From Metallosphaera tengchongensis (GTDB taxonomy: Archaea; Thermoproteota; Thermoprotei_A; Sulfolobales; Sulfolobaceae): DNA of 64,000 nt. A model generated the notes under the pieces. The model searched no databases. It worked only from the letters and a program-made list of their open reading frames with translations, and was not told the origin of the DNA. Numbering within the stretch: the stretch's first letter is position 1; each line of letters opens with the position of its first letter. Below are positions 1-10,433 of the stretch, one piece after another. Made by a program: the position numbers and the translations under genes. The stretch spans positions 911,501 through 975,500 of the forward strand of contig NZ_CP049074.1 of assembly GCF_013343295.1 (NCBI RefSeq), written 5' to 3'.

Positions 1-57
1 TTACAAAATAAAATAAGAACTATTTTTATAATAAGATACTAAAAATATTTTAATCGG

Positions 58-516
58 CTAGGTACTAGCGCTTACTAAAAGTTCCGCCTTTGCTGGATCA
101 TACGCCCAGTTTTCGGGCAATATATTGGCTTTCTTATAATAGTATGCTAACCTTCTTATCTTCGATTCTATCTCCTCTAACCCCTTCTTTGCAGTTTTGT
201 CAGCGGGATATTCATTTAAGTGCCTCCTTACGTTAACAGCTCTTCTAATTAGATTAAACAGATCTTCAGGAATTTCTGGCGTCAATCCCTTTTCCCTTAG
301 ATACTGGTTCACCTTCTTCCCTACTATCTGCTTGGCTAACGGAACTCCGTATTGGTCCCTTAACACAATACCAATCATAGATGGGGTGTAACCCTTCTTA
401 GCTAATTCCATTATTAGCATTTCAACCTCTTCTCTAGAGAATCTAACCCACTTCGGTGACCCTGCCCTCGCAGGTCTAGTGGAATGAGAAGCGCCGTTGG
501 CTCGTCTTTTATTCAA
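58..516 (-). CDS. rps15: 30S ribosomal protein S15
   Basis: Small-subunit ribosomal protein of the S15P/S13e family, which binds the central domain of 16S rRNA. The 152-residue length is typical of the archaeal and eukaryotic form, with the extra N-terminal region (residues 1-60, rich in Arg and Lys) ahead of the helical S15 core ([13 protein letters not shown], then the C-terminal RRLAYYYKK). The start is TTG, preceded by GGGTGAT three bases upstream. It lies 19 bases after the upstream metE-like gene, so it is probably the last gene of the pcna3-metE operon. Confidence 0.96.
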   Translation of the reverse strand: MNKRRANGASHSTRPARAGSPKWVRFSREEVEMLIMELAKKGYTPSMIGIVLRDQYGVPLAKQIVGKKVNQYLREKGLTPEIPEDLFNLIRRAVNVRRHLNEYPADKTAKKGLEEIESKIRRLAYYYKKANILPENWAYDPAKAELLVSAST

Positions 517-535
517 AGTATCACCCTAAACTTCC

Positions 536-1531
536 TCATTTAGATAGTGCTCCTGTCTTTTTAAGTTCTTCCCTTACCATCTCTACGCCCTTGACCATTG
601 AAACCATCTTAGAAAACGCTATGCTCCTTGGCAATAGCTTCAAACCACAATCTGGGTTTATCCATATCTTCTCCATTGGGAAGTATTCCATTAGTCTCTT
701 AATGTCCTTGTAAACCTCTTCTTCCGTCTCAACGTTTCTATTGTGAACGTCTATAACGCCTGCTCCAATCTCTTTTTCATAGCCAATCTCTTTAAAGAGT
801 TTTAAGGGTTTATAATTATAAATTTTCAATGCAAAATTTATTTGGTCAACCTTGAACTCATTCAGATATGGTGCTATAATTTTGTAATCTCCATAGCATA
901 TGTGTATCATAAGCTTGGCGTTTATTCCCTTTACTGACTCGTTTACTGCCTCAACAGCCCACTCCACTTCCTCTGGCGTAGAGTGAATTGCGGGTTCGTC
1001 CACTTGTATTATTTGCGCCCCAGCACTTACCAAATTTCTTATCTCAGAATTTATGGCCTTGGCCAAATCAAAAACCATTTCCTTTCTGTCCCTATAGTAT
1101 TCGTTATACGACCAATAGGCCATGGTATAAGGTCCCGTAATGGTCACCTTAAAGTATGGAGTGTAAGATATGTTCTTTGTGAACTGGACCTCATCGACAA
1201 GCATAGGTTGCCCATATTCCACCTTAGACACAATAGACGGTTTCCTGTAGTAAGCAGTTCCCCAAACCCTTACAGGCCCATAAAACTTGAAACCCTTCAT
1301 CCTCTCTGCAAAGAACTCAACCATCTCGTCCCTTCTAACTTCCCCGTCTGTAGGAACGTCTATACCTGCTATCTGATGATCTCTCATGACTGCTACTGCA
1401 GCGTCATTAAAGGCTTCCTGAAGCTCATCTTTCGCAATTCTTCCATTTTTATGTAGTGAGATTGCCTCCCTGAGCCACTTTGGTCTTGGATAGCTTCCTA
1501 TTACAGTGGTTGGAAGAGCGGGTAAATTCAT
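536..1531 (-). CDS. metE: methionine synthase, zinc-binding MetE C-terminal-type domain
   Basis: Cobalamin-independent methionine synthase core, transferring a methyl group to homocysteine. The 331 residues match only the catalytic C-terminal half of bacterial MetE. It opens with [10 protein letters not shown]. The expected zinc ligands are visible: His and Cys in IHICYGDY, the Cys in WINPDCGL, and the acidic IQVDEPA substrate segment. Archaeal single-domain homologues belong to the folate-independent Mes group; which Mes subfamily this is cannot be settled here, and the methyl donor is therefore unknown. The start codon overlaps the stop of the upstream paralogue by four bases (ATGA), indicating coupled translation. 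Confidence 0.9.
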   Translation of the reverse strand: MNLPALPTTVIGSYPRPKWLREAISLHKNGRIAKDELQEAFNDAAVAVMRDHQIAGIDVPTDGEVRRDEMVEFFAERMKGFKFYGPVRVWGTAYYRKPSIVSKVEYGQPMLVDEVQFTKNISYTPYFKVTITGPYTMAYWSYNEYYRDRKEMVFDLAKAINSEIRNLVSAGAQIIQVDEPAIHSTPEEVEWAVEAVNESVKGINAKLMIHICYGDYKIIAPYLNEFKVDQINFALKIYNYKPLKLFKEIGYEKEIGAGVIDVHNRNVETEEEVYKDIKRLMEYFPMEKIWINPDCGLKLLPRSIAFSKMVSMVKGVEMVREELKKTGALSK

Positions 1532-2496
1532 TTATTTTCACCTACCTTCTTTAATAGTTTCAGCTTCCTTACAGCTATAATCTCAGGTATAAAGTCCATT
1601 GGTGCAGCATTTCCTATATATACTTCTTTGGCTCCTTTCTGGTATCCTTTTCCTACAATTCGTCTTATCGTACTTACTTTTTCCAATTTAGTGTTCCTTG
1701 TGTTTAATACTCCAAAGAAAACATTTTTGCCTTCTATTCTTCTGTAAACTTGCGCAATACTACCAAGGTTTTCTATTACATCAAACCCGTAAATGTCAAC
1801 AGGCAGCCCCAGGAAAAGATTCAATCTAGAGCTGATTATGTTAAAGTACGAGATTAGGTGTCTCTCCATATTGACCCCAGCTAACATCTCAGCATAAGCA
1901 TCTGTGAGCCTAGATAGGATAGCTCCCTTAATCCCTTTCTCGAAAAAGGACGGTTCGTGTATTTCCACAGCTTTCACTAAGTCTCCTAACGATCTGAGAA
2001 CTGAGTTGGTCTCCTTTGAATAGGCAAAGATAAGGTCTTCCTCCGTCTTATAGTACCTATTATCTGAAAGTCTGGCATAAGTCAGAGGACCTACTATGGG
2101 TATTTTTAGAACCCCCTCATAACCAGACTTTTTAACTAATTCCAAATCGTTTTCTACAATTTTCTTAAATTCTTCTGAAGAACCCTTAATTTCCTCTTTT
2201 ATTACAGGTTTCCTATAGTAAAAATTATTGTCAAAGAATCTCATTAATTCGCCTTTACTAGGACCTTTAATGTAGGAAAAGGTAATGTCCATAATGTCAT
2301 CCCATCTTAGAAGACCGTCTGTTGTATAATGGGCTCCAATATCCTTAGCGAGATTCAGAAAGCTAATTGTCCTTTTTGATATTTCCGAATCTAGAGTGGT
2401 CTTATCTATTTTCCCACTTCTATATCTAGAAAAAACCTTCCCTAGAGATATGGAACGTGGATAGCTACCTACAATGCTTATCTTAAACTTGATCAC
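1528..2496 (-). CDS. MetE-like paralogue lacking zinc ligands
   Basis: A second MetE-fold protein (322 residues, opening [10 protein letters not shown]) directly upstream of the catalytic one. The barrel signatures are recognisable ([28 protein letters not shown]), but the zinc positions are not. Where the partner has IHICYGD this protein has ISYFNII, and where the partner has NPDCGL it has IGNAAPMDF. It is therefore unlikely to bind catalytic zinc. By analogy with two-domain MetE it may be a separate N-domain-like partner that binds the methyl donor or holds the complex; this is inference. It overlaps both neighbours by four bases, so it is cotranscribed with pcna3 and the catalytic metE. 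Confidence 0.8.
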   Translation of the reverse strand: MIKFKISIVGSYPRSISLGKVFSRYRSGKIDKTTLDSEISKRTISFLNLAKDIGAHYTTDGLLRWDDIMDITFSYIKGPSKGELMRFFDNNFYYRKPVIKEEIKGSSEEFKKIVENDLELVKKSGYEGVLKIPIVGPLTYARLSDNRYYKTEEDLIFAYSKETNSVLRSLGDLVKAVEIHEPSFFEKGIKGAILSRLTDAYAEMLAGVNMERHLISYFNIISSRLNLFLGLPVDIYGFDVIENLGSIAQVYRRIEGKNVFFGVLNTRNTKLEKVSTIRRIVGKGYQKGAKEVYIGNAAPMDFIPEIIAVRKLKLLKKVGENK

Positions 2497-3230
2497 CCCA
2501 TTTGAGGAGCTAAGAGATACATTACACTACCACCGCTTTCCATATTAAATTCTAACTGTAGAGGTTTCTGCTCAGAGTAGAGCACATCAATAAATCCAGA
2601 CAGCCTGGTCAGGATTAAAACGTCATTAAGATACTCCGCAGAGTAACTGGAGGTTGAGGGCTTTTTCACTTCAATCTCCTGAAGACCCCCCATTTCTTTT
2701 GAGAATTCCACCTCTAAATCAACATTTCCCTTGGATCTCAACTTGAGACCTTCGTCCGAACCTTCCATTTCAACGGAGTCACTAACTGATGATATTTCGG
2801 AGATTGCCTTTTTAAACCCATTAGAAACAACCTTTGCCTTGACGTCAAAATTCAAAGATAGTTGAGGGATCTCCTGCAAAGGAACTTCAATGTTTCGGAT
2901 AACAAACTCTCTGCGAGGCTCTCCAAGCATTCTTATGGTAATCTCAGACATATCTGAAGACTCGAGTTCCAGCTTTTCTTTCCTCTTAGCGCTTCCCATC
3001 ACTTTTGTCATGTACTGCGTGTTGAAGCCGAACTTATACTCCTCTGGTACATCGTACTCTTCAAAGGCTTCCTTTGGAAAGTGTAACTTGATTAGAGATA
3101 TATGAGCTCTATCCACAGCTACTAGGCTTAATCCATCAGTTGAGAAATTAAAAGTAACTTCGTCTATGAGTTTTGATATAGCGTCAATCACAACCTTAAA
3201 ATCCATAGCGTTAACATAGGTCACTCTCAT
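2493..3230 (-). CDS. pcna3: DNA polymerase sliding clamp, PCNA3-type subunit
   Basis: Sliding clamp subunit of 245 residues. The sequence follows the Sulfolobus PCNA3 subunit closely: LVAVDRAHISLI, EYKFGFNTQYM, IRNIEVPLQEIP, KPLQLEFNMESGG and the C-terminal YLLAPQ. In Sulfolobus, PCNA1, PCNA2 and PCNA3 form a heterotrimeric ring that loads polymerase, ligase and Fen1 through different subunits. PCNA1 is also in this window (10753-11496); PCNA2 is not. The start ATG has GGAGG about nine bases upstream. It is the first gene of a leftward operon with the two MetE-like genes and rps15, an odd pairing of replication with methionine synthesis. Confidence 0.95.
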   Translation of the reverse strand: MRVTYVNAMDFKVVIDAISKLIDEVTFNFSTDGLSLVAVDRAHISLIKLHFPKEAFEEYDVPEEYKFGFNTQYMTKVMGSAKRKEKLELESSDMSEITIRMLGEPRREFVIRNIEVPLQEIPQLSLNFDVKAKVVSNGFKKAISEISSVSDSVEMEGSDEGLKLRSKGNVDLEVEFSKEMGGLQEIEVKKPSTSSYSAEYLNDVLILTRLSGFIDVLYSEQKPLQLEFNMESGGSVMYLLAPQMG

Positions 3231-3783
<553 letters not shown>

Positions 3784-3986
3784 ATATTAATATTATTTCA
3801 ATGACTATTTAAAGTTTACTCAACTTCGTTTGTTCTTGCATCTATTAAATTTTTCTGTAACTCTTTCAATGCATTTAATGTTATTATACAAGTCGCAGGT
3901 AGGCCATCGTATTTCAAAGGGTTATAATAATCGAATAGTATATCAGTGCACTAAGTATCAGCTTTGAAGCCCTAACGGTAAATAAA

Positions 3987-4083
<97 letters not shown>

Positions 4084-4107
4084 ACGATTATAATTCATTT
4101 GCCTACT

Positions 4108-4668
4108 TTAATCATTTACGGCTAAGACGATCGAATATCCCTTTGTGTTTTTTATGATATCAACTGTTGGGAAATAGTTCTTGAAAGTCTTTATTGCGTT
4201 ATTCTCTCCCTTATATAATACCATTTGAACGAAGCCTTTCCTCTCCAATTTCTCAACGCTCTGTTCCGCCAATGCAGTAAGCGTGTCCAATCCCTTGGAA
4301 AGAGGTGGATTGGAGTATATGGCTACAACCTTTTCGTTTAATTCTGAAAGTAGGTTGCTCTTGACGACCCTGACCCGATCCATTAGGCTGTACCTTTCGA
4401 CATTAAGAGTTGTAGCCTTAACTGCCAGGGGATTCACATCTAACATGAATACCTTGAGCTTGGGATTGGACAAAGCAATGTAAATCCCTATAGGACCGTA
4501 ACCGCAACCAACGTCTGCAATTGTTCCTGAATCTGGCAAAATTAGGTTTTCAAGAAGAACTCGTGTTCCAGTGTCCAGCCTCTTCTTGGAAAATAACCCG
4601 GGAAAGCTAACTAAACTAAGCGGTACGCCATTAACAACATCGGTTATTACAAACATCATTTTTTCCAT
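4108..4668 (-). CDS. class I SAM methyltransferase, RsmC/MTS-like small domain
   Basis: Single-domain Rossmann methyltransferase of 186 residues. The SAM-binding motif is IADVGCGYGPIG (about residues 50-61), followed by an acidic motif II (VFMLDVNPLA) and the catalytic-type motif IV NPPL, as in N6-adenine or N2-guanine methylases of the RsmC/MTS family. The substrate is probably RNA (rRNA or tRNA), which is inference. The first ATG lies inside the 3' end of cbf5. A second ATG, three codons on, overlaps the cbf5 stop as ATGA and is an equally good start. Being in the cbf5-rpl14e cluster supports a role in ribosome maturation. Confidence 0.8.
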   Translation of the reverse strand: MEKMMFVITDVVNGVPLSLVSFPGLFSKKRLDTGTRVLLENLILPDSGTIADVGCGYGPIGIYIALSNPKLKVFMLDVNPLAVKATTLNVERYSLMDRVRVVKSNLLSELNEKVVAIYSNPPLSKGLDTLTALAEQSVEKLERKGFVQMVLYKGENNAIKTFKNYFPTVDIIKNTKGYSIVLAVND

Positions 4669-5676
4669 GCCCTTGGGTAAACGTCCTTATCCATAAGTAC
4701 CCTTTCCGTTTTAACGACCTCGCCTTTTTTCCCCATACCCTCTGAGTCAACCAATGCCTTCCCGATAGCTATAGCTTCACCTTTACGCGTTATCAGACCT
4801 ATAGTATCTCCTTTCTTGAACTCCTGATAAGAGACGATACCGGGTGCCATTAGAGAAGAGCCGTAGGTTATGGAGTTGACCGCCTCATCGTCAACTATGA
4901 CCTTAGATAACCCGCAGAAGGCCATCTCCATAGGGATTAATATCTTCCTCAGTTCTTCCTCCTCTTTGCATTTATTGTATAAATATAGTGCTTCCGAAAT
5001 CTCCTGCAATGTGACCAGCTTATCCTCTCCGAATATACCAGACCTAGTCCTCCTCAACTCTCTCATATGTGCGCCGCAGCCCAGTAAGGTTCCCATATCA
5101 TGACATATCTTCCTCATGTAAGTCCCTGGCTCAGATGTAATCTTCATCAAAACCTCTCTTCCGCTAACTTCCAGAATGTCCAGCGAGTACACTGTTCTTT
5201 TCCTAACCCTCCTCTTAACAGAGGACCTTACAGGAGGTTTCTGATATATTGTCCCCACAAACTCGCTGGCGATTTTCAAAACGTCTTGTTCTCTGAATTC
5301 ACAATGCACCTCCATCAGACACATATACTCCTTCAAAGATCTTGTGACTAGATTCATTACCCTTGTGGCTTTCCCCAACCCAATGGGTAGAACCCCGGTA
5401 ACCTTGGGATTGCCCCGCCAATTCAGGCTCTAGGGTCCCACCGTGTCCCACCCTGTTGAGGTTAAACATGGTTTTTACCCAAAAAGCCACTTCGTGGCTA
5501 GTGGGACCCGGAGGTTTATCAACGTTCACTATGGAAGTGTTTATGAGCGACCTTATGTCTCTCTTATCTGGTGATGTACCGTACTCAGCCGTGGGTTCGT
5601 ATTCCCTGAAGACGATCCACCTTTTATTATGACCACAAAATTCATCTATCTTGTAAATAAAAGGTGAAAAACTCAT
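4656..5676 (-). CDS. cbf5: Cbf5 pseudouridine synthase, gene split by an mRNA intron
   Basis: Catalytic subunit of the H/ACA ribonucleoprotein (TruB family plus PUA), converting uridine to pseudouridine in rRNA and tRNA. Exon 1 is 5430-5676 and exon 2 is 4656-5410. After removing a 19-nt intron the reading frame is continuous at 333 residues and restores the catalytic motif GHGGTLDPKVTG, with the conserved Asp codon assembled across the junction. Later parts include EPGTYMRKICHD, RRTRSG and a C-terminal PUA domain (KKGDTIGLITRKGEAIAIG). Unspliced, the frame runs on as nonsense after TLEPELAG. Cbf5 introns are established in several Crenarchaeota. The start abuts the rpl14e stop. This is an intact gene, not a frameshift. 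Confidence 0.95.
5411..5429 (-). other. archaeal mRNA intron in cbf5, bulge-helix-bulge
   Basis: Reading the minus strand, the outer helix is GGGA / TCCC (4 bp) and the central helix is CCCT / GGGG (4 bp, one G-U). The two bulges have three bases each (AGA and CAA), and the inner helix is GCC / GGC with a six-base loop. Cutting each bulge between its second and third base removes AGCCTGAATTGGCGGGGCA (19 nt) and gives CTA-GAT-CCC (Leu-Asp-Pro) at the junction. The geometry is the canonical substrate of the archaeal tRNA-splicing endonuclease. Confidence 0.93.
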
Positions 5677-5967
5677 TCATATCACTGAAATATTTACCTT
5701 CACCTTCTCTTTCATGAAATCAGTCAGGTTTTGCTCTTTTATCTTAGCTTCGACCTTTTCGTCTGAAGCTCCCTTTTCAATCTCTATGGTTTTATCGGTG
5801 GGCTCTATGTGCATGATGTTGACCCTTCTTCTCTTCACTCCAGTTAAGTTCTTTGGACCTGTTATCAAGACAAAGTTGCTGTCAACTATGTCTACTACCA
5901 CACACTTACTTCCAGCTTCTCTTCCTGTTAATTTTACGCAGACCCTGCCTACTTCTATGACTGCCAT
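5677..5967 (-). CDS. rpl14e: 50S ribosomal protein L14e
   Basis: A 96-residue KOW-like protein of the archaeal and eukaryotic L14e family. It starts MAVIEVGRVCVKLTGREAG and continues with KCVVVDIVDSNFVLITGP and a RRRVNIMHIEP segment, all typical of the family. It lies directly upstream of cbf5 (stop and start adjacent) and 41 bases after the helicase gene, so the three are probably one leftward unit. Pairing L14e with Cbf5 is consistent with ribosome assembly. Confidence 0.94.
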   Translation of the reverse strand: MAVIEVGRVCVKLTGREAGSKCVVVDIVDSNFVLITGPKNLTGVKRRRVNIMHIEPTDKTIEIEKGASDEKVEAKIKEQNLTDFMKEKVKVNISVI

Positions 5968-6008
5968 ACAGAAACACCTGAGAAAAGTTCCTAATGTATA
6001 TTAAAAAC

Positions 6009-8732
6009 TTACTGCCAGTATTTCCTGTACCGGATAAACTTTCTCTCCTCTTCCATTAGGGTTTGATAAAAAGTGGCTTCTCCTTGCGAAAGAGTTCTCA
6101 TAATCCTTCCTAAATTCGAAGGGCCTACACCCCTAACTGCCAGGGCAACGAAAGCTATTTTACCGTAATTGGAAAATAGTGAAGAGATCAGGTTTAGGTC
6201 ATCTAACTTCCTCCTCTCCTTCCACGTTAACTTTTCTCCTTTGATATTTTTCCTTATCAGTTGAACGGCCTCCTCATCGTCAGTATAAGTTGAAGTTATG
6301 AAAATTGATCCGCATTTTGGACACCTCTCTGGTACGTCCTGAACCTTCATATTGGAATTCCATGCACAAAGTAGACATATCACCCGTATTTCTTTAGTTA
6401 AAAGTCTCCTCTTAAACACCTCCGTCATAATGGGGCCCTCATCTGAGCGCGTATAAGCCATGAGCCTCTCTAGGAATTCCTGAGCTAACGGAGAAGGAGA
6501 CGGTACTTCAATAACCTTCCAGGACACGCCATTCAGAAGTTCAATTATTGACAAATCGTGAAGTTTAAGCAGGGACTCCTTAATTGCTTCCTTTCCTATA
6601 ACTGTCTCTGAGTACGCCTTGAGTTGTAATTGTCCTAGCCTCATCTCGACGCCCTTATCTATCGCACCGAAACGCTGAGCTTCTATTAGGAGGGCCCACT
6701 TGAATTGTGGAGAATTAACAATATTTGATTCTATCAATCTTATTGCGATTTCTTCGTTTAGTTGTATTAATCTATTTAGAATATCAGTTACCTCTCCCTT
6801 GTTTAAAGGGGATATGGTGGTTATCACAACGTGATAAGAGTCTGACCTATACGATGACCTAATTCCCCTCTCTGCCAGCATCGCAGAAATTAGAGAGCCC
6901 AAGGTGTTATTTCCCTTTGTCCCGAATGGAGTATGAATAATTATTAAGTCAGAGTTGACCAACTCAACAATGATCTCGTTCTTGGTAGGAATTGGATAGC
7001 CTCTCCTCTTATATTCCTCAACCTTTTTCCTTATTTCATCAGTAGCATTGAGTGTAGAAGAAAACATTTCGGACAGATACTCATAAACCCTCATGGATAC
7101 CTCCTTTTCAACTGCTATGGCTTCCCCAAACCAACTTGGTAGGTCTCCCTTCTTGAGCTCGGTGGAGGAGACAAATACCTTACCCTCCTCTATTGATATT
7201 ACCTTCCATAGCCTTCCAGCAAGAATAAACACGCTATCTTGATCTAGAATCAAGACGAAGTCAAAATCTAAGTTTCCTACCTTCCTATTGCCATCGACCT
7301 CTATTACGGAATAAGTTAAGTTGGAATCTGGTATCATGTTTACTGAATAATAATACTTCCACGTCCTCCTAGATGCCTTTACGTAGTCTCCAGATTTCCT
7401 CACGATCCTCTCAGCCTCCAACTGAGAAATTACCTCATTTATTTCCTCCTCAGATAATGTTCTGAAGTATGGAGACTGACGAAACACCTCTAAGGCATCA
7501 CCTATCTTTACTGGACCTTCAATTACCATTCCTGCCAGCTGGTGGGCTAAAACGTCTAGAGGATTTTTCTCGACTTGAAGAGGCTCCAGATACCCTTCTC
7601 TGCTCAGCTCCGTTATAGCCTTGCACTCTAGAACGTCGTACAGGTAGTTTCCGGGTATCACAATCCCCTTCGATACCTTATTCATTGAGTGGCCACTTCT
7701 TCCAACTCTCTGGAGAAGTCGGGTAGCCTGTCTAGGGGACATATATTGAACAACTAGCGATACACTTCCAATATCGATTCCGAGCTCGAGACTAGATGTG
7801 GCTACTATCGCATCGACCTCCGACTCCTTAAATTTCCTCTCGATTTCTATCCTCACCTCCTTTGAGAGAGATCCGTGATGCGTGAACACCTTCAAGCCAT
7901 AAACGGTCTGAAGTTGATTAGAGAGATATTCCGCTGTTTCTCTCGTGTTAGTAAAAATTAATACTGGCTTATTATTTTCTATTATCTCCTTAAGCCTTCT
8001 AAGCCTGGCTAGAAGTGTTGGATCTATTTTGGATCTTATAGATCTTTCAACATCGTCTTGACTAGGTTCTGGTATTTCTATGGATATTTCAGTATCCTTC
8101 CTTCCGTCAACCTTGACAACTTCAACATCCTCGTTCAGGCTTAGGTAAGCCTTTGCAATATCGACATCGCTTATTGTAGCTGACAGGCCTATAAACTGAA
8201 TTCTGTCGTTGGAGAGTCTTTTTAGACGTTGAAGGACCACAGATAGCTCATAACCTCTCTTTTCATCCAGCATCTCCTGGAGTTCGTCTATGACTACCCA
8301 TCTTATGTTCCTAAATAACTGTTTCATTCTACGGTCTACGATCAGATATAACAGCGTCTCAGGCGTCGTAAGGAGAAGGTCGGGCGGATTTAAAACGACG
8401 TCTTTTCGCTCTTTTCTGGAGTTATCGCCGTGTCTAGTTCCCACTTTGATCTCAAAGGCCTCAGCAAGTCTTTTTAGCCTAAGCTCCAGATCCCTATTTA
8501 ATGCCCTCAAGGGCGTTACGTATAGAGCAGATATCTTCTTTGGTCTTTTCATGAACATGGAATAAAAGATTGGAATGATTGCAGCTTCCGTCTTTCCGTA
8601 TCCTGTTGGAGCTATAACTAAAGTGTGGAATCCCTTTATGATGCTCGGTATAGCCAATTTTTGGATAGAAGTTAGATCATTATAGCCCAGCGACCTTAAT
8701 TTAGATACGAATTCCTGGGACACTGATGACAT
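6009..8732 (-). CDS. Lhr-type superfamily 2 DNA/RNA helicase
   Basis: Large ATP-dependent helicase of 907 residues. RecA-like domain 1 has the Q-like TSIQKLAIPSI, Walker A APTGYGKTEAA, VTPLRALNRD, TTPETLL, the DExH box as DELQEM, and motif III GLSAT. Domain 2 has FTNTRETAEYL, SSLELGIDIG and motif VI QRVGRSGH. A winged-helix and Lhr-core-like extension follows, and near the C-terminus there is a four-Cys zinc site (CLLC...CPKCG). Lhr proteins act in DNA repair or RNA metabolism. It is divergent from the HerA-like gene, with 42 bases between the starts. Confidence 0.9.
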   Translation of the reverse strand: MSSVSQEFVSKLRSLGYNDLTSIQKLAIPSIIKGFHTLVIAPTGYGKTEAAIIPIFYSMFMKRPKKISALYVTPLRALNRDLELRLKRLAEAFEIKVGTRHGDNSRKERKDVVLNPPDLLLTTPETLLYLIVDRRMKQLFRNIRWVVIDELQEMLDEKRGYELSVVLQRLKRLSNDRIQFIGLSATISDVDIAKAYLSLNEDVEVVKVDGRKDTEISIEIPEPSQDDVERSIRSKIDPTLLARLRRLKEIIENNKPVLIFTNTRETAEYLSNQLQTVYGLKVFTHHGSLSKEVRIEIERKFKESEVDAIVATSSLELGIDIGSVSLVVQYMSPRQATRLLQRVGRSGHSMNKVSKGIVIPGNYLYDVLECKAITELSREGYLEPLQVEKNPLDVLAHQLAGMVIEGPVKIGDALEVFRQSPYFRTLSEEEINEVISQLEAERIVRKSGDYVKASRRTWKYYYSVNMIPDSNLTYSVIEVDGNRKVGNLDFDFVLILDQDSVFILAGRLWKVISIEEGKVFVSSTELKKGDLPSWFGEAIAVEKEVSMRVYEYLSEMFSSTLNATDEIRKKVEEYKRRGYPIPTKNEIIVELVNSDLIIIHTPFGTKGNNTLGSLISAMLAERGIRSSYRSDSYHVVITTISPLNKGEVTDILNRLIQLNEEIAIRLIESNIVNSPQFKWALLIEAQRFGAIDKGVEMRLGQLQLKAYSETVIGKEAIKESLLKLHDLSIIELLNGVSWKVIEVPSPSPLAQEFLERLMAYTRSDEGPIMTEVFKRRLLTKEIRVICLLCAWNSNMKVQDVPERCPKCGSIFITSTYTDDEEAVQLIRKNIKGEKLTWKERRKLDDLNLISSLFSNYGKIAFVALAVRGVGPSNLGRIMRTLSQGEATFYQTLMEEERKFIRYRKYWQ

Positions 8733-8774
8733 TAAGAAATATTATATCTTATTAATAAGTGCTCTATTAAGCGC

Positions 8775-10421
8775 ATGCGCTACACCAAGAGATATTTAAT
8801 ACTGGTCCTTGTCATAATAACTCAATCCATATCAGCTATATTTCTTCGAGACATAGTTCCAATCCCTTTATTTGGAACGCTAACAGAGCTCCTCTTATTT
8901 TCGTTATTTCTCTTCATGGACGGCGTTTTAGCCCCTCTTCTGTTGGACTCAGTAATAGCCAGTATAGCATTTCCACTGACAATTGTTACTATTCTAATTC
9001 TACTCCAAAGGGATCTAAGCCCTGAATATATACTTCTATATTATACTGGCCTAGCAGTAGCCATAAGTTTCCTAGTATTGCTCAGATCCCTATGGGAAAT
9101 AACGTCTAGGTCCTGGAGTAGAAGAGGATTAAAGGTCGACATTAGAAGTCTCTTACTGTCAACCATATTTGTTGTGGGCACTTTCCTTCTCTCCAAATCT
9201 CCCTTTCTCCTCATAGGATCAATAGTGGATTTGGTGCTTATTTCGTTTTTAAGAAACGTATCCATGATCCCCCTCTCGGCACTATCTTGGTTAGCTACAC
9301 CATACCTCTTATTACAGGAGCCCCAGCCGAGTAGTAAGGGACTATGTATAGGTGAAATAAAAATGAAACTATTGAGGAATCTAGTGCCTGGAATATTCCA
9401 AGGAAATTACAGGTATAAATGGATCCCCTCAGAAGGGGAGTATTGCGTAGACTACTCGAAGCTCAAAAATTACAACTCGACTATAGTGGGTTCTAGTGGA
9501 TATGGTAAGTCCACTGTAGCTAAGAAAATTGTTTCGAAACTTAATGCGAATTATATAATATTTGATATCCATGGGGAGTATTCCGATATTCCTGGAGAGA
9601 GAATAGATGTTTCAAAGACAAGTATAAACCCTCTCTCACTTTTTGGGAAATCCCCAAAGCAGCGATCGTTAGAGGTAGCTACAATGCTCAAATCAATTTT
9701 TAATCTCGGCAGTTTGCAGACCATGGAGATCTCAAACCTGCTACTGGAGGCATACGAGGAAAAGGGAATTTATGAGGAGGATCCAGACAGCTGGTTGTTA
9801 CGAACGCCAAACTTCAGGGACCTAATAATTCTTATCGAGAAAAAGAAGAGTTTGTATAATAATTCCCAAATGATTAACAGACTTGAGGGATTGGAGTCAT
9901 ATATTAGATTCCTTGACTCAAATATCTTTAATAGTGATTATAATTTCAATAAAATTTTCAATAATAAAATTATACTAGATTTTTCAAATATCTCTGTATC
10001 ATACATAAAATATATTTTAATAGAGTCTATTCTTAATTTAATTTTTAGTAGATTTAATGAGGAAAAATCTGATAAATTACGAAACCTTATAGTAATAGAC
10101 GAAGCACCGTTCATATTATCCAGAGAGAGCGGTAGAATGTTGGTGGATAGAATATTTGCTGAAGGGAGAAAGTTTGGTTATGGAACCATGATTATTTCTC
10201 AGTACTCCAAGGAATTAGATAAGGTTATAAATAACTCGGCAATTGTATTATCTCTAGGTATGAGAGAACCTAGCGAATTGGAGTATATGTCTAAGGTAAT
10301 TGGTGGAGAGCACGGCGAAGCGCAAAGGACCGTGTACGAGATGATTATGAGGCTTGAAAGAGGTTTAATTGCAACAAGAGATTTAACAACCAGCGATGTA
10401 ATAGTGTTTCGTCTAAATTAG
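8775..10421 (+). CDS. membrane-anchored HerA/VirB4-like ATPase
   Basis: The 548-residue protein has two parts. Residues 1 to about 175 contain five or six hydrophobic segments (for example LILVLVIITQSISAIFL and LSTIFVVGTFLL). A P-loop ATPase follows, with Walker A GSSGYGKST (about residue 238), the segment FDIHGEYSD characteristic of HerA/DUF87 ATPases, and Walker B LIVIDEAPF (about residue 438), then a sensor-like IISQYSKEL. Such ATPases usually form hexamers that pump DNA or protein. No NurA nuclease gene is adjacent. The downstream genes (a charged protein and pcna1) follow within a few bases, so a role in DNA translocation at the membrane is an attractive but unproven inference. Confidence 0.82.
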   Translation: MRYTKRYLILVLVIITQSISAIFLRDIVPIPLFGTLTELLLFSLFLFMDGVLAPLLLDSVIASIAFPLTIVTILILLQRDLSPEYILLYYTGLAVAISFLVLLRSLWEITSRSWSRRGLKVDIRSLLLSTIFVVGTFLLSKSPFLLIGSIVDLVLISFLRNVSMIPLSALSWLATPYLLLQEPQPSSKGLCIGEIKMKLLRNLVPGIFQGNYRYKWIPSEGEYCVDYSKLKNYNSTIVGSSGYGKSTVAKKIVSKLNANYIIFDIHGEYSDIPGERIDVSKTSINPLSLFGKSPKQRSLEVATMLKSIFNLGSLQTMEISNLLLEAYEEKGIYEEDPDSWLLRTPNFRDLIILIEKKKSLYNNSQMINRLEGLESYIRFLDSNIFNSDYNFNKIFNNKIILDFSNISVSYIKYILIESILNLIFSRFNEEKSDKLRNLIVIDEAPFILSRESGRMLVDRIFAEGRKFGYGTMIISQYSKELDKVINNSAIVLSLGMREPSELEYMSKVIGGEHGEAQRTVYEMIMRLERGLIATRDLTTSDVIVFRLN

Positions 10422-10433
10422 AGGTGATTGTTG

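Noticed and set aside
983-1456. 157-codon plus-strand frame over the metE gene
   Set aside because: Shadow of a well-supported gene on the other strand; no domain seen.
5299-5676. Frameshifted or two-gene reading of cbf5
   Set aside because: The break coincides with a perfect bulge-helix-bulge, and splicing restores the catalytic motif, so it is an intron and not a mutation.
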